36,635 nt of DNA from QYOJ01 sp043810345 (GCA_043810345.1 JBDROF010000046.1:1-36635), one strand, 5' to 3'; positions 1-9,110 are shown, counted from the stretch's first letter. Notes: generated by a model from the sequence alone, not told the origin. Program-made: numbers and translations.

Positions 1-2571
1 ATCGGTATGAGCTTCATCAACGATAATGAGGTCGTCAAAGAATTGTCCTTTCCCTTTCGCTACCGGTTGTCCTTTTGCCCAGTGACCATGGCAACCGGCT
101 ATACCAAGATGCTGGGGGTGCATCCCCTGAACCAGTTTTACTGGACCTTTGATCTTTCTGCCTAAACTATTCTCAACCCATATCATATCACCGTCTTTAA
201 GCCTTTTCTTTTTACCTGTTTCTTCATTAATCTGTATCAGATAAACAAAGGGATCATTAACAGATATCTCATCAAGCCAGGGATTACACTGGGTGGAGGA
301 TTGTGTATGAAATGAAGGCCGCCAGGAGAATCCCCAAAGATCATATTCGGGATTGGTCTCGGTATGTGAAGGGCATGGATTCCATTGTGCCAGCGGTTCA
401 AAGAATGACATATCGAACATATCGGGTCTGCCGAAATCGGTAGTCACTTTACGGAGTTTTTTCCCTGCATCAATGAAGTATTCAAAATAAATAGGCACTC
501 TTACAGGAACGAACCATCTCCAGTAAGTTTCTTCGACTTTTGCTTTCCATTTAACGAGTCCGGTTTTCTTTACTTCCTCAAGCCCTTTATCATCCCCTAA
601 CCTGTCTTTTAACACCCTGTCGCAGATATCATACCATGTATAGTCGCCTTTAGGATCGAGTTTGTACTTTTCCTCCATTTCCCCCCCGTAGCGGATCGGA
701 ATCAGATTATTAATGGCTTCGTAATATTTATCCTGAATTCCGAGTCTCTTTGAAATTTCAAGCATAATTTCATTGAAATCCCTGCGTTCATGTAAAGGTT
801 CAACTACGGGTTGTCGTATTTGCCACACCCAGTGGTCCATCCCGGTGGGATGGCAGAATGTTGACGGAAAAGTAACGCAAGGAGTATATCTTTCAAGGAA
901 GCAGGTATCGGGAAGCACTATATCGGCAACCGCTTCGGTAAATTCGTTATGAATTATGTTAAAAGAAAAGATGAACTCAAATTTCTTGAGGAAATTTTCA
1001 GTAACCTGTTCGGCATTACCCATGGTCATTACAGAATTTGAACCGAAGTTTATCATAATCGAAGGTTCATAATCTATCTTGAATTGTTTTCTGTACTTTT
1101 CCCAATCGGGTGACATAATCGTAAAAGCATTATACACCGAACAGGGGAACATATCATGCAGGTCAAGCCTTGTGGGCGGTTTAGGTTCAGAAAGAGGATA
1201 GGGTTTATGGTCATATACCCAGCCTTTAACAACCATAAGGCCGTCATCGCATGGATAGGGAACCGTATTTGGCTTGCCTGTAGCGGGATACCCAAAACTG
1301 ACCGGAGGTCCGTGTCCCATGGCACCACCCGGAACATCACATGCGCCAATGATATGATTCATTAAGTCTATGGACAAGCAAGTCCAGCCGGAATTAACAT
1401 GTCCCTGGCTTCCTCTGAAGAATATTGCGGCGGATGGCCGGAGAGGAAGGGTCTTGCCATCTATAACGATGGTGCTGCCTATCCGGGCATTTTCGACAAA
1501 TTCTTTTGCCACGCGGCGTAATGTTGAAACAGGTACCGAAGTTATTTTTGATACTTTTTCAAGAGGATATTCCTTTTTTACATGTTCTCTGAACAACTGG
1601 AAAGACGGAACGCATGTTGTACCATGAACGTCAAATTCTCCGAGAAGAGCGAAATCTTTAATGGATCCGTCATCAAACGTTTTGGCTTTATTGTCTACCG
1701 TATCCCAAATCAGTGGTTTATTGGTTTGGGCATCCCTCATATAATGTCCATCGGGTTGTATGAGGTAGGCTGCATTTGTTTTTAGTTTCAGGTATTCCGC
1801 ATCCCAGGTATTGAGTTCATTCAGTATCACGTTGATCATGCCAAGGGCGGCCGCTCCGTCGGTTCCAACAATGCAGGGAACCCATTCATGAGCTTTGGAT
1901 GCCTGGGTTGAGAGAAAGGGGTCAAAAACAACAGCTTTCATTCCTCTCGCCCTTGCATCAGCGACAAACTGGGCAGTTTGAAGAGCTGCATGTCCGGCGC
2001 CATGACCTTTGGAACAGCCGAAATAAATCGTATAGTTGTTGTAATTCCAGTCGGGAATAATTGACCAGGAGGCATGCATGATACCGTTCATAAAATGAGC
2101 GCCGTTACCACACCAGAGACCTCCCCCGGAAACCCAGTAGTTCTTGAATCCGAAGGCTTTCATAAAAGCGGGTACCGCGAAACGGATTTCGCTGGTTTGC
2201 ACGGTGGTAGCCTGCCAGTAAACCCCGCGCGGGTCTTTGTCATAAACAGCTTTAAGCTTGGCTACGATAGTATCCATAGCTTCTTCCCAAGAGATCCGTT
2301 CCCATTTTGGGTCCACGTTGATTCCTTTTTCAGGATTTGTCCGCTTTACAGGATAGTTTATCCGGTGGGGGTCATACAGCGTCATCAATTGAGCGGATCC
2401 TTTGGCGCAAATTCTCCCGCTTCCGGCCGGGGTTTCAGGATTTCCCTCGATCCCCACAATCACACCGTCAACGCGGTGTACCCTGATGCCACATTGCCCG
2501 TAACATCCACCACAGGAAGTATTAATCCATATATCTTCTGTCATGTTTTCGGATTTTATTTTTGTATTCAT
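1..2571 (-). CDS. Molybdopterin oxidoreductase, DMSO reductase family (partial, C-terminus outside window)
   Basis: The frame is open for 857 codons from the ATG at 2571 to the window edge, so the C-terminus is missing. Residues 20-55 hold a Cys-x2-Cys-x3-Cys-x27-Cys [4Fe-4S] motif (C20, C23, C27, C55), as in catalytic subunits of the DMSO reductase family, which carry a bis-pterin Mo or W cofactor. C154, in a WCGNG context, is a candidate metal ligand. The C-terminal dinucleotide-binding domain begins near residue 775. There is no Tat or other signal peptide, so it should be cytoplasmic, unlike most respiratory members. The [4Fe-4S] motif argues against the pyrogallol transhydroxylase large subunit, which lacks it. 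A second ATG at codon 10 is possible. A TACTTTTG promoter box lies 35 bp upstream. The family is clear; the substrate is not, and any partner subunit lies beyond the edge. Confidence 0.85.
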   Translation of the reverse strand, partial: MNTKIKSENMTEDIWINTSCGGCYGQCGIRVHRVDGVIVGIEGNPETPAGSGRICAKGSAQLMTLYDPHRINYPVKRTNPEKGINVDPKWERISWEEAMDTIVAKLKAVYDKDPRGVYWQATTVQTSEIRFAVPAFMKAFGFKNYWVSGGGLWCGNGAHFMNGIMHASWSIIPDWNYNNYTIYFGCSKGHGAGHAALQTAQFVADARARGMKAVVFDPFLSTQASKAHEWVPCIVGTDGAAALGMINVILNELNTWDAEYLKLKTNAAYLIQPDGHYMRDAQTNKPLIWDTVDNKAKTFDDGSIKDFALLGEFDVHGTTCVPSFQLFREHVKKEYPLEKVSKITSVPVSTLRRVAKEFVENARIGSTIVIDGKTLPLRPSAAIFFRGSQGHVNSGWTCLSIDLMNHIIGACDVPGGAMGHGPPVSFGYPATGKPNTVPYPCDDGLMVVKGWVYDHKPYPLSEPKPPTRLDLHDMFPCSVYNAFTIMSPDWEKYRKQFKIDYEPSIMINFGSNSVMTMGNAEQVTENFLKKFEFIFSFNIIHNEFTEAVADIVLPDTCFLERYTPCVTFPSTFCHPTGMDHWVWQIRQPVVEPLHERRDFNEIMLEISKRLGIQDKYYEAINNLIPIRYGGEMEEKYKLDPKGDYTWYDICDRVLKDRLGDDKGLEEVKKTGLVKWKAKVEETYWRWFVPVRVPIYFEYFIDAGKKLRKVTTDFGRPDMFDMSFFEPLAQWNPCPSHTETNPEYDLWGFSWRPSFHTQSSTQCNPWLDEISVNDPFVYLIQINEETGKKKRLKDGDMIWVENSLGRKIKGPVKLVQGMHPQHLGIAGCHGHWAKGQPVAKGKGQFFDDLIIVDEAHTD

Positions 2572-2606
2572 ATATTTTTATAACCTTAAATCGCAGGGTA
2601 TGCTTG

Positions 2607-2614
2607 CAAAAGTA
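2607..2614 (-). promoter_or_regulatory. Bacteroidota-type -7 promoter box (TACTTTTG)
   Basis: Read on the minus strand, TACTTTTG matches the TAnnTTTG -7 box of Bacteroidota. It leaves about 35 bases before the ATG of the molybdopterin oxidoreductase. The upstream -33 element (TTTG) is not clear. The same octamer lies at nearly the same distance before bamB. Confidence 0.45.
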
Positions 2615-2647
2615 ACTAATTAAAATCTATATATAGAACTGGCTAGG

Positions 2648-5449
2648 TCAAAACTGTCTGGACTTTTGAATTGCTTCCAGCACCCTCTGCGGCGTAATTG
2701 GAAGCTCAAATACCCGTGTCCCGATGGCATCAGCTACCGCGTTGGCGATGGCACCCAGGACAGGAAGGGTAGCCCCTTCGCCTACCTCTTTTGCGCCATA
2801 CGGGCCATGGGATTCATAGCTGTCGACAATCGTAGAATGGATCTCAGGCATGTCGGCAGAGGTGGCTATCAAGTAGTTATGCAGATCGGGATTGATCATC
2901 TTTCCCTTTGTATCAAATACCTCATTCTCGAAAAGCACCTCGCTCATTCCCATCAGGACTGCCCCTTCGGCCTGGCCCTCCACCAGCATCGGATTCACCG
3001 CAGTACCGCAGTCATGGGCATCCCAGAAGTTGAGCACCTTTACCTTCCCCGTCTCCATGTCTACCTCTACCTCGCACACAGTGGCTGAAAATGAGTAGGC
3101 GGGAGAGGTTCCTACTGCAGCGCCCTTGTATTTTCCTCCCAGCCCTTCCGGCGGTGAGTAATGCCCTTTCCCGAGAAGCGGTCCTTTTTTGGAGAAATGC
3201 GCAAAACCGGCCTCTTCCCAGGGAATGAAGGCGGAGGGATCCTCTTTGAGATAGATCCTGTTCTCCTTCGCTTCCAGCTTCTCTGCTTCTACATGCATGA
3301 TTTCCGCCGCTTGAGCAATGACCTGTTTCTTAATCTCTTCTCCTGCCATTTTAGATGCATTGCCCCCCATGAGCGTAACACGGCTTGAATAGGCCCCGAA
3401 ACCGATGGGAGTAAGGTCGCTGTCGGCCGAAACCACGCTGATCCGGTCGAAACTGATCCCCATGGCTTCGCAGGCAGCCATCGCCAGTACGGTATCCGAT
3501 CCCTGGCCGATGTCGGCATCCCCGATGAAGAGTATAGCCCTCGTACCATCTTCCACCACCTTGATGGTAGCGCTGGAATGGGGAAATTTGGAGCGGTAAA
3601 TGGGATATCCGGCGCCGGAAACAAACCCTCCGCAACCGATCCCAATGCCACGGCCCCGGAGAAGTTTTCCTTTTTTCTGATCCCAACCTGACTTTTTTCT
3701 CACCTCCTGAATACAGGCTGTAAATTCGCAGGAGTGGATATCCAGATCGTTGCAGGTATGATACTCTGGGGTCATGGCATTCTTCAGGCGAATATCGATC
3801 GAGTCCATGCCGATGTCATCGGCGATCATGGTAAGGAGTGATTCGAAAGCAAATCGCGGGTGGGGACAACCATGTCCGCGGAAAGCGCCGCAAGGCGGCA
3901 GGTTGGTATTAACCCGGAATCCGTCGTACTTGTAGTTCGGAAATTTGTACAAGGTAGTCAGCATGGAACCGGCATAATAGGTGGAGACGATGCCGAAACT
4001 GGAATAGGCTCCTCCCTCGAGTACCGCTTTCTGTTTAACGGCAGTGATGGTACCGTCTTTTTTCACCCCGATCTTCAGATCAATATATTGCTTGTGGCGA
4101 CCCCGGCCGAACAGGTACATCTCCTCGCGGCTGAAACGCATCTTGACGGGGCACCCGGCAATCCTGGAGAGGAAAATTGATACCACCTCGATGGTGTTGG
4201 TTGCCGCTTTGGCGCCGAATCCGCCTCCGCAGTATGTCATGATCACCCGGATATCGCCCAGGGGGAGGCCCAGGATGTGCGACAGCTGGTGATGTACATA
4301 ATGGACCACCTGCGTGGAGGTATGAAGGGTCACCCGGCCATGACGGTCCCATTCGGCGATGGCACAGTGTGGCTCCATCGGGTTCTGGTAGGTCCTGTTG
4401 CCAACGAACCGTTGCTCCCGGATGTGGTCGGCCTCCGCAAACCCCTTTTCGATATCCCCGAAATGGTGATCGACATGGGTGTTGATGTTGTTGTCGTATT
4501 TGTCGTCAAACAAACGCGGGGCACCCTCTTTCATGGCCTCCATGGGATCGAACACAGCCGGGAGTTCTTCGTATTCTACCTTGAGCAGGTCAAGCGCCTT
4601 GTAACAGGTTCCTTCGTCGATGGCGGCAACGGCTGCCACCACATCGCCCACAAACCGGACTTTATCTTTGGCCAGGATCGTTTCATCATAACGTGGGGGG
4701 GATGTTCCCCATCTCACATCAGGCACATCGGCACCGGTAAGTACCACCTTGACTCCAGGGAGTGCTTTCGCTTTACTGGTATCTATCGAAATGATCCGTC
4801 CATGCGGAACGGTACTGAGGAGAAGCTTTCCGTAGATCATATTCGGCAGGGTGATGTCATCTGTGTAGATCGCCCTTCCCGTAGCTTTGTCAGGAGCGTC
4901 GATCTTGGGGAGGCGCTTCCCTACCACAGAAAGATCTATCGCTGACCTCTGCGGCATGAATTCCAATACCGGAGGGGGTACCCCATTGAGGTAATCCCTG
5001 GCCGTTTCAATGGCTTCGATGATCTTTGTATACCCGGTACAGCGGCATAAATTGCCGCTTAACTCGTGCTGGATCTCCAATTTCGTCGGAGTGGGGTTCT
5101 TATTCAGGATGCTTTTCGTCCGCATGATCATTCCCGGGGTACAGTAACCACACTGGATGGCACCTTTCTCCACAAATGCACGCTGAATGGGGTGCAACTC
5201 TCTGCCTTTCGCCAGCCCCTCAATCGTCTCTACGTTCTTTCCGGCAGCTTCCACGGCCAGGACCAGGCAGGAATTCACCGCTTTCCCGTCCAGGATGACT
5301 GTACATGCCCCGCAATCTCCCAGTTCACAGCCCTTCTTCGTGCCCGTAAGGTTCAACTCGTCCCGAAGCAAATCGAGCAGAGTGGTGGTCGCTCTCATCG
5401 CTACTTCGTATTCATCCCCGTTGACGTTTATTTTTATCAGTTGTTTCAT
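2648..5449 (-). CDS. Xanthine dehydrogenase-family [2Fe-2S]-molybdenum fusion subunit
   Basis: This 933-residue protein joins two subunits that are separate in 4-hydroxybenzoyl-CoA reductase (HcrC and HcrA). Residues 1-155 hold two [2Fe-2S] clusters: C41-x4-C46-x2-C49 with C61, then C100-x2-C103 with C135 and C137. From about residue 175 to the end is the molybdopterin-cytosine-dinucleotide catalytic subunit; the GAKEVGE motif at 885-891 supplies the expected active-site Glu (E891). The FAD subunit gene lies just upstream at 5624-6502, with XdhC and MocA before it, so all parts of a working hydroxylase or reductase are present. The aromatic context suggests an aromatic acyl-CoA dehydroxylase or ring hydroxylase, but the family also includes nicotinate, aldehyde and purine dehydrogenases. 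Substrate is unresolved. Confidence 0.9.
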   Translation of the reverse strand: MKQLIKINVNGDEYEVAMRATTTLLDLLRDELNLTGTKKGCELGDCGACTVILDGKAVNSCLVLAVEAAGKNVETIEGLAKGRELHPIQRAFVEKGAIQCGYCTPGMIMRTKSILNKNPTPTKLEIQHELSGNLCRCTGYTKIIEAIETARDYLNGVPPPVLEFMPQRSAIDLSVVGKRLPKIDAPDKATGRAIYTDDITLPNMIYGKLLLSTVPHGRIISIDTSKAKALPGVKVVLTGADVPDVRWGTSPPRYDETILAKDKVRFVGDVVAAVAAIDEGTCYKALDLLKVEYEELPAVFDPMEAMKEGAPRLFDDKYDNNINTHVDHHFGDIEKGFAEADHIREQRFVGNRTYQNPMEPHCAIAEWDRHGRVTLHTSTQVVHYVHHQLSHILGLPLGDIRVIMTYCGGGFGAKAATNTIEVVSIFLSRIAGCPVKMRFSREEMYLFGRGRHKQYIDLKIGVKKDGTITAVKQKAVLEGGAYSSFGIVSTYYAGSMLTTLYKFPNYKYDGFRVNTNLPPCGAFRGHGCPHPRFAFESLLTMIADDIGMDSIDIRLKNAMTPEYHTCNDLDIHSCEFTACIQEVRKKSGWDQKKGKLLRGRGIGIGCGGFVSGAGYPIYRSKFPHSSATIKVVEDGTRAILFIGDADIGQGSDTVLAMAACEAMGISFDRISVVSADSDLTPIGFGAYSSRVTLMGGNASKMAGEEIKKQVIAQAAEIMHVEAEKLEAKENRIYLKEDPSAFIPWEEAGFAHFSKKGPLLGKGHYSPPEGLGGKYKGAAVGTSPAYSFSATVCEVEVDMETGKVKVLNFWDAHDCGTAVNPMLVEGQAEGAVLMGMSEVLFENEVFDTKGKMINPDLHNYLIATSADMPEIHSTIVDSYESHGPYGAKEVGEGATLPVLGAIANAVADAIGTRVFELPITPQRVLEAIQKSRQF

Positions 5450-5465
5450 GCTCAGTATTTAAAAT

Positions 5466-5577
5466 CAGTCCACAGTCTTCAGTCCACAGTCTTCAGTCCT
5501 CAGTCCTCAGTCCTCAGTCCTCAGTCCTCAGTCCACAGTCTTCAGTCCTCAGTCTTCAGTCCTCAGTCCTCAGTCTG
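5466..5577. repeat. Sixteen tandem heptamers, CAGTCCT type
   Basis: Sixteen consecutive 7-bp units, mostly CAGTCCT with variants ending CCA, CTT or CTG, fill the gap between the FAD subunit and the [2Fe-2S]-Mo fusion gene. A second short-unit repeat follows at 5591-5638. There is no coding potential of its own, though long readings of it (SPQSSV-type peptides) occur in spurious frames. It has no inverted arm nearby, unlike the other repeat sites in the window. Confidence 0.9.
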
Positions 5578-5590
5578 CAATTTAAATTCC

Positions 5591-5638
5591 TTCATTCCTG
5601 CATTTCTTCATTCCTGCATTCCTTTATTCCTGCATTTC
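5591..5638. repeat. TTCATTCCTGCAT-type repeat running into a stop codon
   Basis: Three imperfect copies of a unit around ATTCCTGCAT. The first copies lie between genes; the last covers the stop codon and final codons of the FAD subunit gene, whose protein ends IEMQE. The repeat therefore appears to have replaced or supplied the native C-terminus of that protein. Confidence 0.75.
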
Positions 5639-6502
5639 AATTACCCTCCGTATTGCCCTCTTCGTCAGTACCTTCAGCACATCCTTCCGAAATTGTGCTC
5701 CTCCCCTGATGTCATCAATGGGGATAGAGTCTCTTACAGCGGCATTCCCTGCTTCTTCCAGCACGGGGGATCCTTCTGTCAACTCCCGAACCTTCTTCCC
5801 TTTCAGGGTCTCCACCGCCTGGTTACTGATTTTAGGTGTGGGTGCCACAGCGCCGATGACGACACAAGCATCCACAATAGTTTTATTGAGGATAGTCACG
5901 GATGCGGCTACCGAAACCACGGAAATGGAACCTGCTTCGCGCAAGCCGAATTTCTCGTAACAGGCACCTGTTCCGGATCCGGGTTTCGGAACAATGATCC
6001 TGGTTACAAGGTTCCCCTTTTCGAGGATTGTTTTTTTGTTGAAAGTGAAAAAGTCCCTAAGGGGGATGATCCTTACGTTTTCAGCGCAGGCGATCTCCAC
6101 CGACGCATTCATCGCCAGTAGTACAGGCGCTGTGTCGCAGCAGGAGGCAGCAGTGCAGAGATTCCCCCCGATGGTGCCCATATTCCTGACCTGGTCGGAA
6201 CCGATCTTCGAGGTCGCCTCCACCAGTGCCGGAGCGATCTTCATTACCAGCGGTGAAGCGATGACATCACTATGCGTTGCACAGGACCCGATAAAGAGAT
6301 GGTGATCATCTTCGGTGATGCGTTTCAGCTCCGGGATCTTAGCCAGCGAGACGATATCCTCATGATTACGGAGACCTTTTTTCATTTCAACCAGCAGGTC
6401 GGTTCCTCCTGCCATCGCGGCGGCGTTGACCTTCTGCCTGAGAAGCACTACGGCATCCTGAACGGTGACTGGCTGGTGAAAACTAAAGTCGGGTAAATAC
6501 AT
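5624..6502 (-). CDS. FAD-binding subunit, CoxM/HcrB family (first XDH-type enzyme)
   Basis: A 292-residue FAD subunit of a xanthine dehydrogenase-family enzyme, passing electrons between the [2Fe-2S] clusters and the external carrier. The FAD-pyrophosphate motifs are AGGTDLL at 31-37 and TIGGN at 110-114, and the CO dehydrogenase flavoprotein C-terminal domain follows. HcrB of Thauera has a roughly 40-residue insertion with four Cys that binds a [4Fe-4S] cluster; no such insertion is visible here, although C116, C121 and C122 lie just after TIGGN. The gene starts 3 bp after the xdhC stop, and the [2Fe-2S]-Mo fusion follows after the repeat region. Its last residues are encoded inside that repeat. 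Confidence 0.9.
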   Translation of the reverse strand: MYLPDFSFHQPVTVQDAVVLLRQKVNAAAMAGGTDLLVEMKKGLRNHEDIVSLAKIPELKRITEDDHHLFIGSCATHSDVIASPLVMKIAPALVEATSKIGSDQVRNMGTIGGNLCTAASCCDTAPVLLAMNASVEIACAENVRIIPLRDFFTFNKKTILEKGNLVTRIIVPKPGSGTGACYEKFGLREAGSISVVSVAASVTILNKTIVDACVVIGAVAPTPKISNQAVETLKGKKVRELTEGSPVLEEAGNAAVRDSIPIDDIRGGAQFRKDVLKVLTKRAIRRVIEMQE

Positions 6503-6505
6503 CTC

Positions 6506-7273
6506 CTATGTTTTTATTTTATTCTTTTCCTGGACCAGTTTTGCCACGATGCTGATCGCGATCTCGTCAGCGGTAATGGCATGAATATCAACACCTATAG
6601 GCATGTCTACCCGGTTGAGCTCTTCTTCCGTGGCAATTCCTTCCGACATCAGGTTCTTCTTCATGGTTGCCACCTTGTTCTTGCTGCCGATCATCCCGAG
6701 ATAGCCGTGGGGCTTACGAATGCAGAAGGCGAGTATTTCGTTGTCGGTAGGATGATCCGTTGTGGCGATGACAATGAAGGTGTTGTTGTCGTAAGGCAGG
6801 GAAGGTAGTACTTTCGGATAGTCACCGATCACGGTACGATAGCCGGTGAAAGCCCATTCGCTGAAGATCTCTTCCCGGCTGTCGATGACAGTGATCTCGA
6901 AATCAAGATCCAACGCATGTTTTACGACTGCTTTCCCGACATGGCCTCCTCCAAACATAAAGAGTTTTTTTAATGACATAAGTGGTTCAATATAAATTTC
7001 CATGGATCCGCCGCAGCACATTTCATGCTGGGCTTTCAGGTCATGGACGATAAGTTCAGGTGTGTGTGTTTGAATGACCCGGATCGCGTCATCGATGGTG
7101 GATTTTTCCAGGGGGCCTCCACCTATTGTTCCGAAAATCCTGCCATTTTCCCACACGATCATCTTGGCTCCCGCTTTCAGGGGAGAAGATCCGCGTGTGG
7201 CAACCACGATACATAAAGCGGCTACCTGGCCGGTATTCAGGATTTCAAGGATTTTATGGTAGATCAATTCCAT
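6506..7273 (-). CDS. xdhC: XdhC/CoxI-family molybdenum cofactor insertion protein
   Basis: A 255-residue cytoplasmic chaperone that binds and sulfurates or protects the Mo cofactor before insertion into XDH-family enzymes. The N-terminal XdhC/CoxI domain (about 10-75) has the usual RGSSP segment at 27-31 and GGGPLE at 51-56. A conserved CCGG stands at 86-89, and the C-terminal Rossmann domain starts with GGGHVG at 108-113. The length fits the family. It sits between mocA (6 bp gap) and the FAD subunit (3 bp gap), so it is almost certainly co-transcribed with, and dedicated to, the adjacent enzyme. Confidence 0.9.
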   Translation of the reverse strand: MELIYHKILEILNTGQVAALCIVVATRGSSPLKAGAKMIVWENGRIFGTIGGGPLEKSTIDDAIRVIQTHTPELIVHDLKAQHEMCCGGSMEIYIEPLMSLKKLFMFGGGHVGKAVVKHALDLDFEITVIDSREEIFSEWAFTGYRTVIGDYPKVLPSLPYDNNTFIVIATTDHPTDNEILAFCIRKPHGYLGMIGSKNKVATMKKNLMSEGIATEEELNRVDMPIGVDIHAITADEIAISIVAKLVQEKNKIKT

Positions 7274-7279
7274 TGTGGG

Positions 7280-7876
7280 TCACTTAAAAAACCTGTCATA
7301 TTCCTCCGCGCTGTTGATGTTGATCAGCACCCGGTCATCCGGCATCTCAACCGGGGTACATGCTATAGTACCAAGCACCTCTTTCAGGTTTGCGGAATCA
7401 TCCGGCCAGTTGCCTATGCGGTCGATGATTTCTCGGTTCAGTAACACCGGATGCCCCCCTTTTTTCTTGTAAACGGGCGATATATAACTCCGGTCGTTCC
7501 GTTGCGCATACAGGCGATCCAGTATCCGGGCATCGATGAATGGATTGTCGACATTCTGTATGAAGCAAAAGGAAGATGTTCGTATGGCTCCAAGTCCCAG
7601 TTTTACCGAATAGAACCGTTCAAGCTCCAGATGATCGTTGATCACCATCTTTACAGTGGAAGGAACCTTCACTGTTTGTTTTATCAGCCGATACGCTTCC
7701 TGGTTGGTCACCACCACAATTTCGCTACATCCCCAGCCGGAGTAAGTTGAAAGTATCTTTTCGATGAACATGGTGTTGTCATCGTAAGGAAGGAATGCTT
7801 TCAGCTCCTTCATCCGCTCCGAACTGCCTGCTGCCAGTACGATTACTCCAACATGTTCAGGTTTCACTTGAGTCAT
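7280..7876 (-). CDS. mocA: Molybdenum cofactor cytidylyltransferase (MocA-like nucleotidyltransferase)
   Basis: A 198-residue protein of the MobA/MocA nucleotidyltransferase family, which would make molybdopterin cytosine dinucleotide, the cofactor form used by XDH-family enzymes. The nucleotide-binding LAAGSSERM motif is at 14-22 and the metal-binding acidic segment (NVDNPF) near 108-113. Its start overlaps the end of the 2-oxoacid oxidoreductase beta-gamma gene by 20 bp, and xdhC follows after 6 bp. MocA rather than MobA (guanylyltransferase) is inferred from these neighbours. Confidence 0.85.
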   Translation of the reverse strand: MTQVKPEHVGVIVLAAGSSERMKELKAFLPYDDNTMFIEKILSTYSGWGCSEIVVVTNQEAYRLIKQTVKVPSTVKMVINDHLELERFYSVKLGLGAIRTSSFCFIQNVDNPFIDARILDRLYAQRNDRSYISPVYKKKGGHPVLLNREIIDRIGNWPDDSANLKEVLGTIACTPVEMPDDRVLININSAEEYDRFFK

Positions 7877-9110
7877 TCTCTATGTGTTCAATGGCTTTAA
7901 TTAAAATGTCAGCAAATTTTTTGGTTTTTGCAGCAAATTTCAAGGCTTCAACCGGGAACAGGTTGCTATGCTTCAACCAGAATGCAATAGCCGAAATAAC
8001 CGCACCTTTTTTACCGGAAATTCTGCGGAAGTCGGCTTTTAACGATGGTTCGCTCCTGCCGGGAATATCCAGGCCTTCATCCATAACCAGTATTGTATCT
8101 TTTCCGATCCGGTTTTTAATTTTGTCCAGGCCATCCTGCGTGACAATGATGGCAACATCAGGTTTTTCAATGCCGGTGTAATAAATCTCGTCGCGTGAAA
8201 ATACGATTTCGGCAACGGAAAATCCTGTCCCGACGGTAATGGGATATTCGCCTTTTTTTGTAGTGTTCAGACCGGAAGCAATTCCTGCAAATGCCAGTAA
8301 ATCGGCTGCCACCTGAACACCCCCACCGGCAGAACCGGCGATTACAATCTGGACCCGTTGCTTTAGACTTGATTCAAAACGATGTTCAATTTGCGTCAAA
8401 TCTTTAAAAAGTGAAGGTGAATTTTTAATATGCAGTTGATATTGATCTTTTTGATTTTCTAACGTCCTCTCATTACAGGGCAGGTTAATTATATCTTTTA
8501 TCTTCTTATAGGCGTAGGAGGGACACAATCCCCATATTTCCAACAATGAAAACCCTTTGGTTCCAAATACCTCAGTCAGTTTCTGGTTAAGGCTGCCTTG
8601 TGCAACAACCCTGGAACTGTAAGATGCACCTGCTTTATGGGCTAATTCACATATATCATAAGGAGGTATATTACTCTCTTCCGGCATTTTTTCAGTCTTA
8701 AACTCGCAGGTTGAAAGTCCGCTTATTTGCCCGCCGGTCATACCATAAACCATGTTGTTATGGACGATTAGTGAGAGGTTCACATTCAGCCGGGCCGCTT
8801 CCATCAAATGCTGCAAACCTATCGTAACTCCTCCATCTCCCTGTATCGCGATTACCTTTTTACCAGGATTATTTACCCCGATGGCAACTCCCATCGCGAG
8901 CGCAGTAACCCTTCCATGAAGCCCATGAATGGTATGACAGGTTAAAAGAGGGTCAATTAAACCGCAACACCCGATATCACTTACCACAATAACATCCAAC
9001 GGATTGATTCCTCTATCCTGAAGTGATCCTACGATGCTCTCAATGACCATTTGGTAGCTGCATCCGGGGCAGTAAGGCATCTTTTTTTCTGTTCTTAAAC
9101 CTGCTGACAT
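7857..9110 (-). CDS. 2-oxoacid:ferredoxin oxidoreductase, beta-gamma fusion
   Basis: A 417-residue fusion. Residues 1-210 are the thiamine-pyrophosphate beta subunit: CPGC at 14-17, the GDGG motif at 91-94 and the paired Asn at 118-119 that close the Mg-TPP site. Residues from about 253 to 417 are the gamma domain, opening with the glycine-rich AGSAGGG segment. The enzyme oxidises a 2-oxoacid with CoA and reduces ferredoxin. In Thauera aromatica a 2-oxoglutarate enzyme of this family (Kor) supplies electrons for benzoyl-CoA metabolism. The gene overlaps the alpha gene by 16 bp and mocA by 20 bp. 2-Oxoglutarate is the most attractive substrate by analogy, but pyruvate-, branched-chain- or indolepyruvate-type activity cannot be excluded. 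Confidence 0.87.
   Translation of the reverse strand: MSAGLRTEKKMPYCPGCSYQMVIESIVGSLQDRGINPLDVIVVSDIGCCGLIDPLLTCHTIHGLHGRVTALAMGVAIGVNNPGKKVIAIQGDGGVTIGLQHLMEAARLNVNLSLIVHNNMVYGMTGGQISGLSTCEFKTEKMPEESNIPPYDICELAHKAGASYSSRVVAQGSLNQKLTEVFGTKGFSLLEIWGLCPSYAYKKIKDIINLPCNERTLENQKDQYQLHIKNSPSLFKDLTQIEHRFESSLKQRVQIVIAGSAGGGVQVAADLLAFAGIASGLNTTKKGEYPITVGTGFSVAEIVFSRDEIYYTGIEKPDVAIIVTQDGLDKIKNRIGKDTILVMDEGLDIPGRSEPSLKADFRRISGKKGAVISAIAFWLKHSNLFPVEALKFAAKTKKFADILIKAIEHIENDSSET

Noticed and set aside
4277..4945. 222-residue plus-strand frame
   Set aside because: Shadow of the [2Fe-2S]-Mo fusion gene; no motif, and the minus-strand frame is conserved throughout.
5466..5577. CRISPR array
   Set aside because: Units are 7 bp with no spacers, and no cas gene is present; it is a simple tandem repeat.
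5066..6121. 351-residue plus-strand frame with a Ser/Gln-rich repeat
   Set aside because: Antisense to two clear subunit genes; the repeat peptide is only the translation of the heptamer array.
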